Assembly: GCA_900321505.1 (NCBI GenBank)
Contig: ONWK01000173.1
Span: 1-7,684 of the forward strand
Length of the DNA stretch: 7,684 nucleotides
Direction: 5' to 3'
Origin: an uncultured Eubacteriales bacterium
Lineage (GTDB): Bacteria; Bacillota; Clostridia; Lachnospirales; Lachnospiraceae
Position numbers and translations under genes: made by a program. How positions within the stretch are numbered: the stretch's first letter is position 1; every line of letters begins with the position of its first letter. The notes beneath the pieces were generated by a model. That model did no database searches. It worked only from the letters and a program-made list of their open reading frames with translations, and was not told where the DNA came from. Below are positions 7,579 through 7,684 of the stretch, piece after piece.

Positions 7579-7585
7579 TCTCCTT
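7579..7585 (-). promoter_or_regulatory. Ribosome binding site of the patatin-like gene
   Basis: AAGGAGA on the minus strand, 6 bases before the ATG at 7570-7572. It supports this start, which also matches the conserved N-terminal strand leading to the glycine-rich oxyanion loop. Confidence 0.85.
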
Positions 7586-7636
7586 TATTACATATCTGTT
7601 CAGTATACCGATCTCCGGCTGCTCCGCATCCCCCTT

Positions 7637-7676
7637 AATCCGGAAGGAGGAGATTTTTGTCCCCTCCTTCCGGATT
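7637..7676. repeat. 17-bp inverted repeat (hairpin) without U-tract
   Basis: Arms 7637-7653 and 7660-7676 pair over 17 positions (one G-T/G-U type pair) around a 6-base loop, TTTTTG on plus and CAAAAA on minus. Neither strand has a U-run after the stem: minus continues AAGGGGGATGC, plus GTCGCGCA. It lies 64 bases upstream of the phospholipase start. It may be the terminator of a gene beyond the right edge or a leader structure; the window ends too soon to decide. The rest of 7573-7684 holds only the ribosome site and a weak -10-like box. Confidence 0.75.
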
Positions 7677-7684
7677 GTCGCGCA

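Noticed and set aside
7600..7629. Nine-codon minus-strand leader peptide MRSSRRSVY upstream of the phospholipase gene
   Set aside because: The G-rich stretch before its ATG directly abuts the start codon, too close to act as a ribosome site, and no attenuator pairing with downstream sequence was found.

Overview
The window looks like ordinary chromosome from a Gram-positive anaerobe of the Clostridia, most likely Lachnospiraceae. The evidence is moderate GC content, strong AAGGAGA ribosome binding sites, a tRNA gene with no encoded CCA, the family-typical forms of IMP dehydrogenase, TypA and nicotinate phosphoribosyltransferase, and a partial gene that resembles the N-terminal domain (DUF6382) of FHA proteins common in Lachnospiraceae. 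The assignment is inferred from protein character; no database search was possible.

Layout. All six protein genes are on the minus strand and one tRNA gene is on the plus strand. From right to left (the direction of most transcription): an unusual 17-bp hairpin with no U-tract (7637-7676); a YjjU/RssA-type patatin-like phospholipase (6712-7572) that overlaps birA (5880-6725) by 14 bases; a 12-bp terminator hairpin (5844-5873) where birA meets the convergent tRNA-Gly(GCC) gene (5766-5837); a divergent promoter region (5529-5765) carrying the tRNA promoter on plus and a good guaB promoter on minus; guaB (4068-5528) with a hairpin after it (4025-4046); typA/bipA (2151-3980); pncB (663-2114), 36 bases after typA; a 114-base gap; and a 5'-complete but 3'-truncated gene (1-548) running off the left edge.

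How the genes relate. The content is housekeeping: GMP synthesis (guaB), ribosome-associated translation control (typA), NAD salvage (pncB), biotin attachment with probable biotin-gene repression (birA), and probable lipid hydrolysis (patatin-like). Likely transcription units are patatin-birA; tRNA-Gly alone; guaB, with possible read-through to typA-pncB because the guaB hairpin has a poor U-tract and typA has no convincing promoter; and the left-edge gene.

No defence system, mobile element, CRISPR array, riboswitch or evident new multi-gene system was seen. The points most worth a second look are a BirA that stops where the usual C-terminal SH3-like domain should begin, the tRNA/birA convergence, the Shine-Dalgarno-bearing hairpin at the right edge, and the DUF6382-like partial gene.
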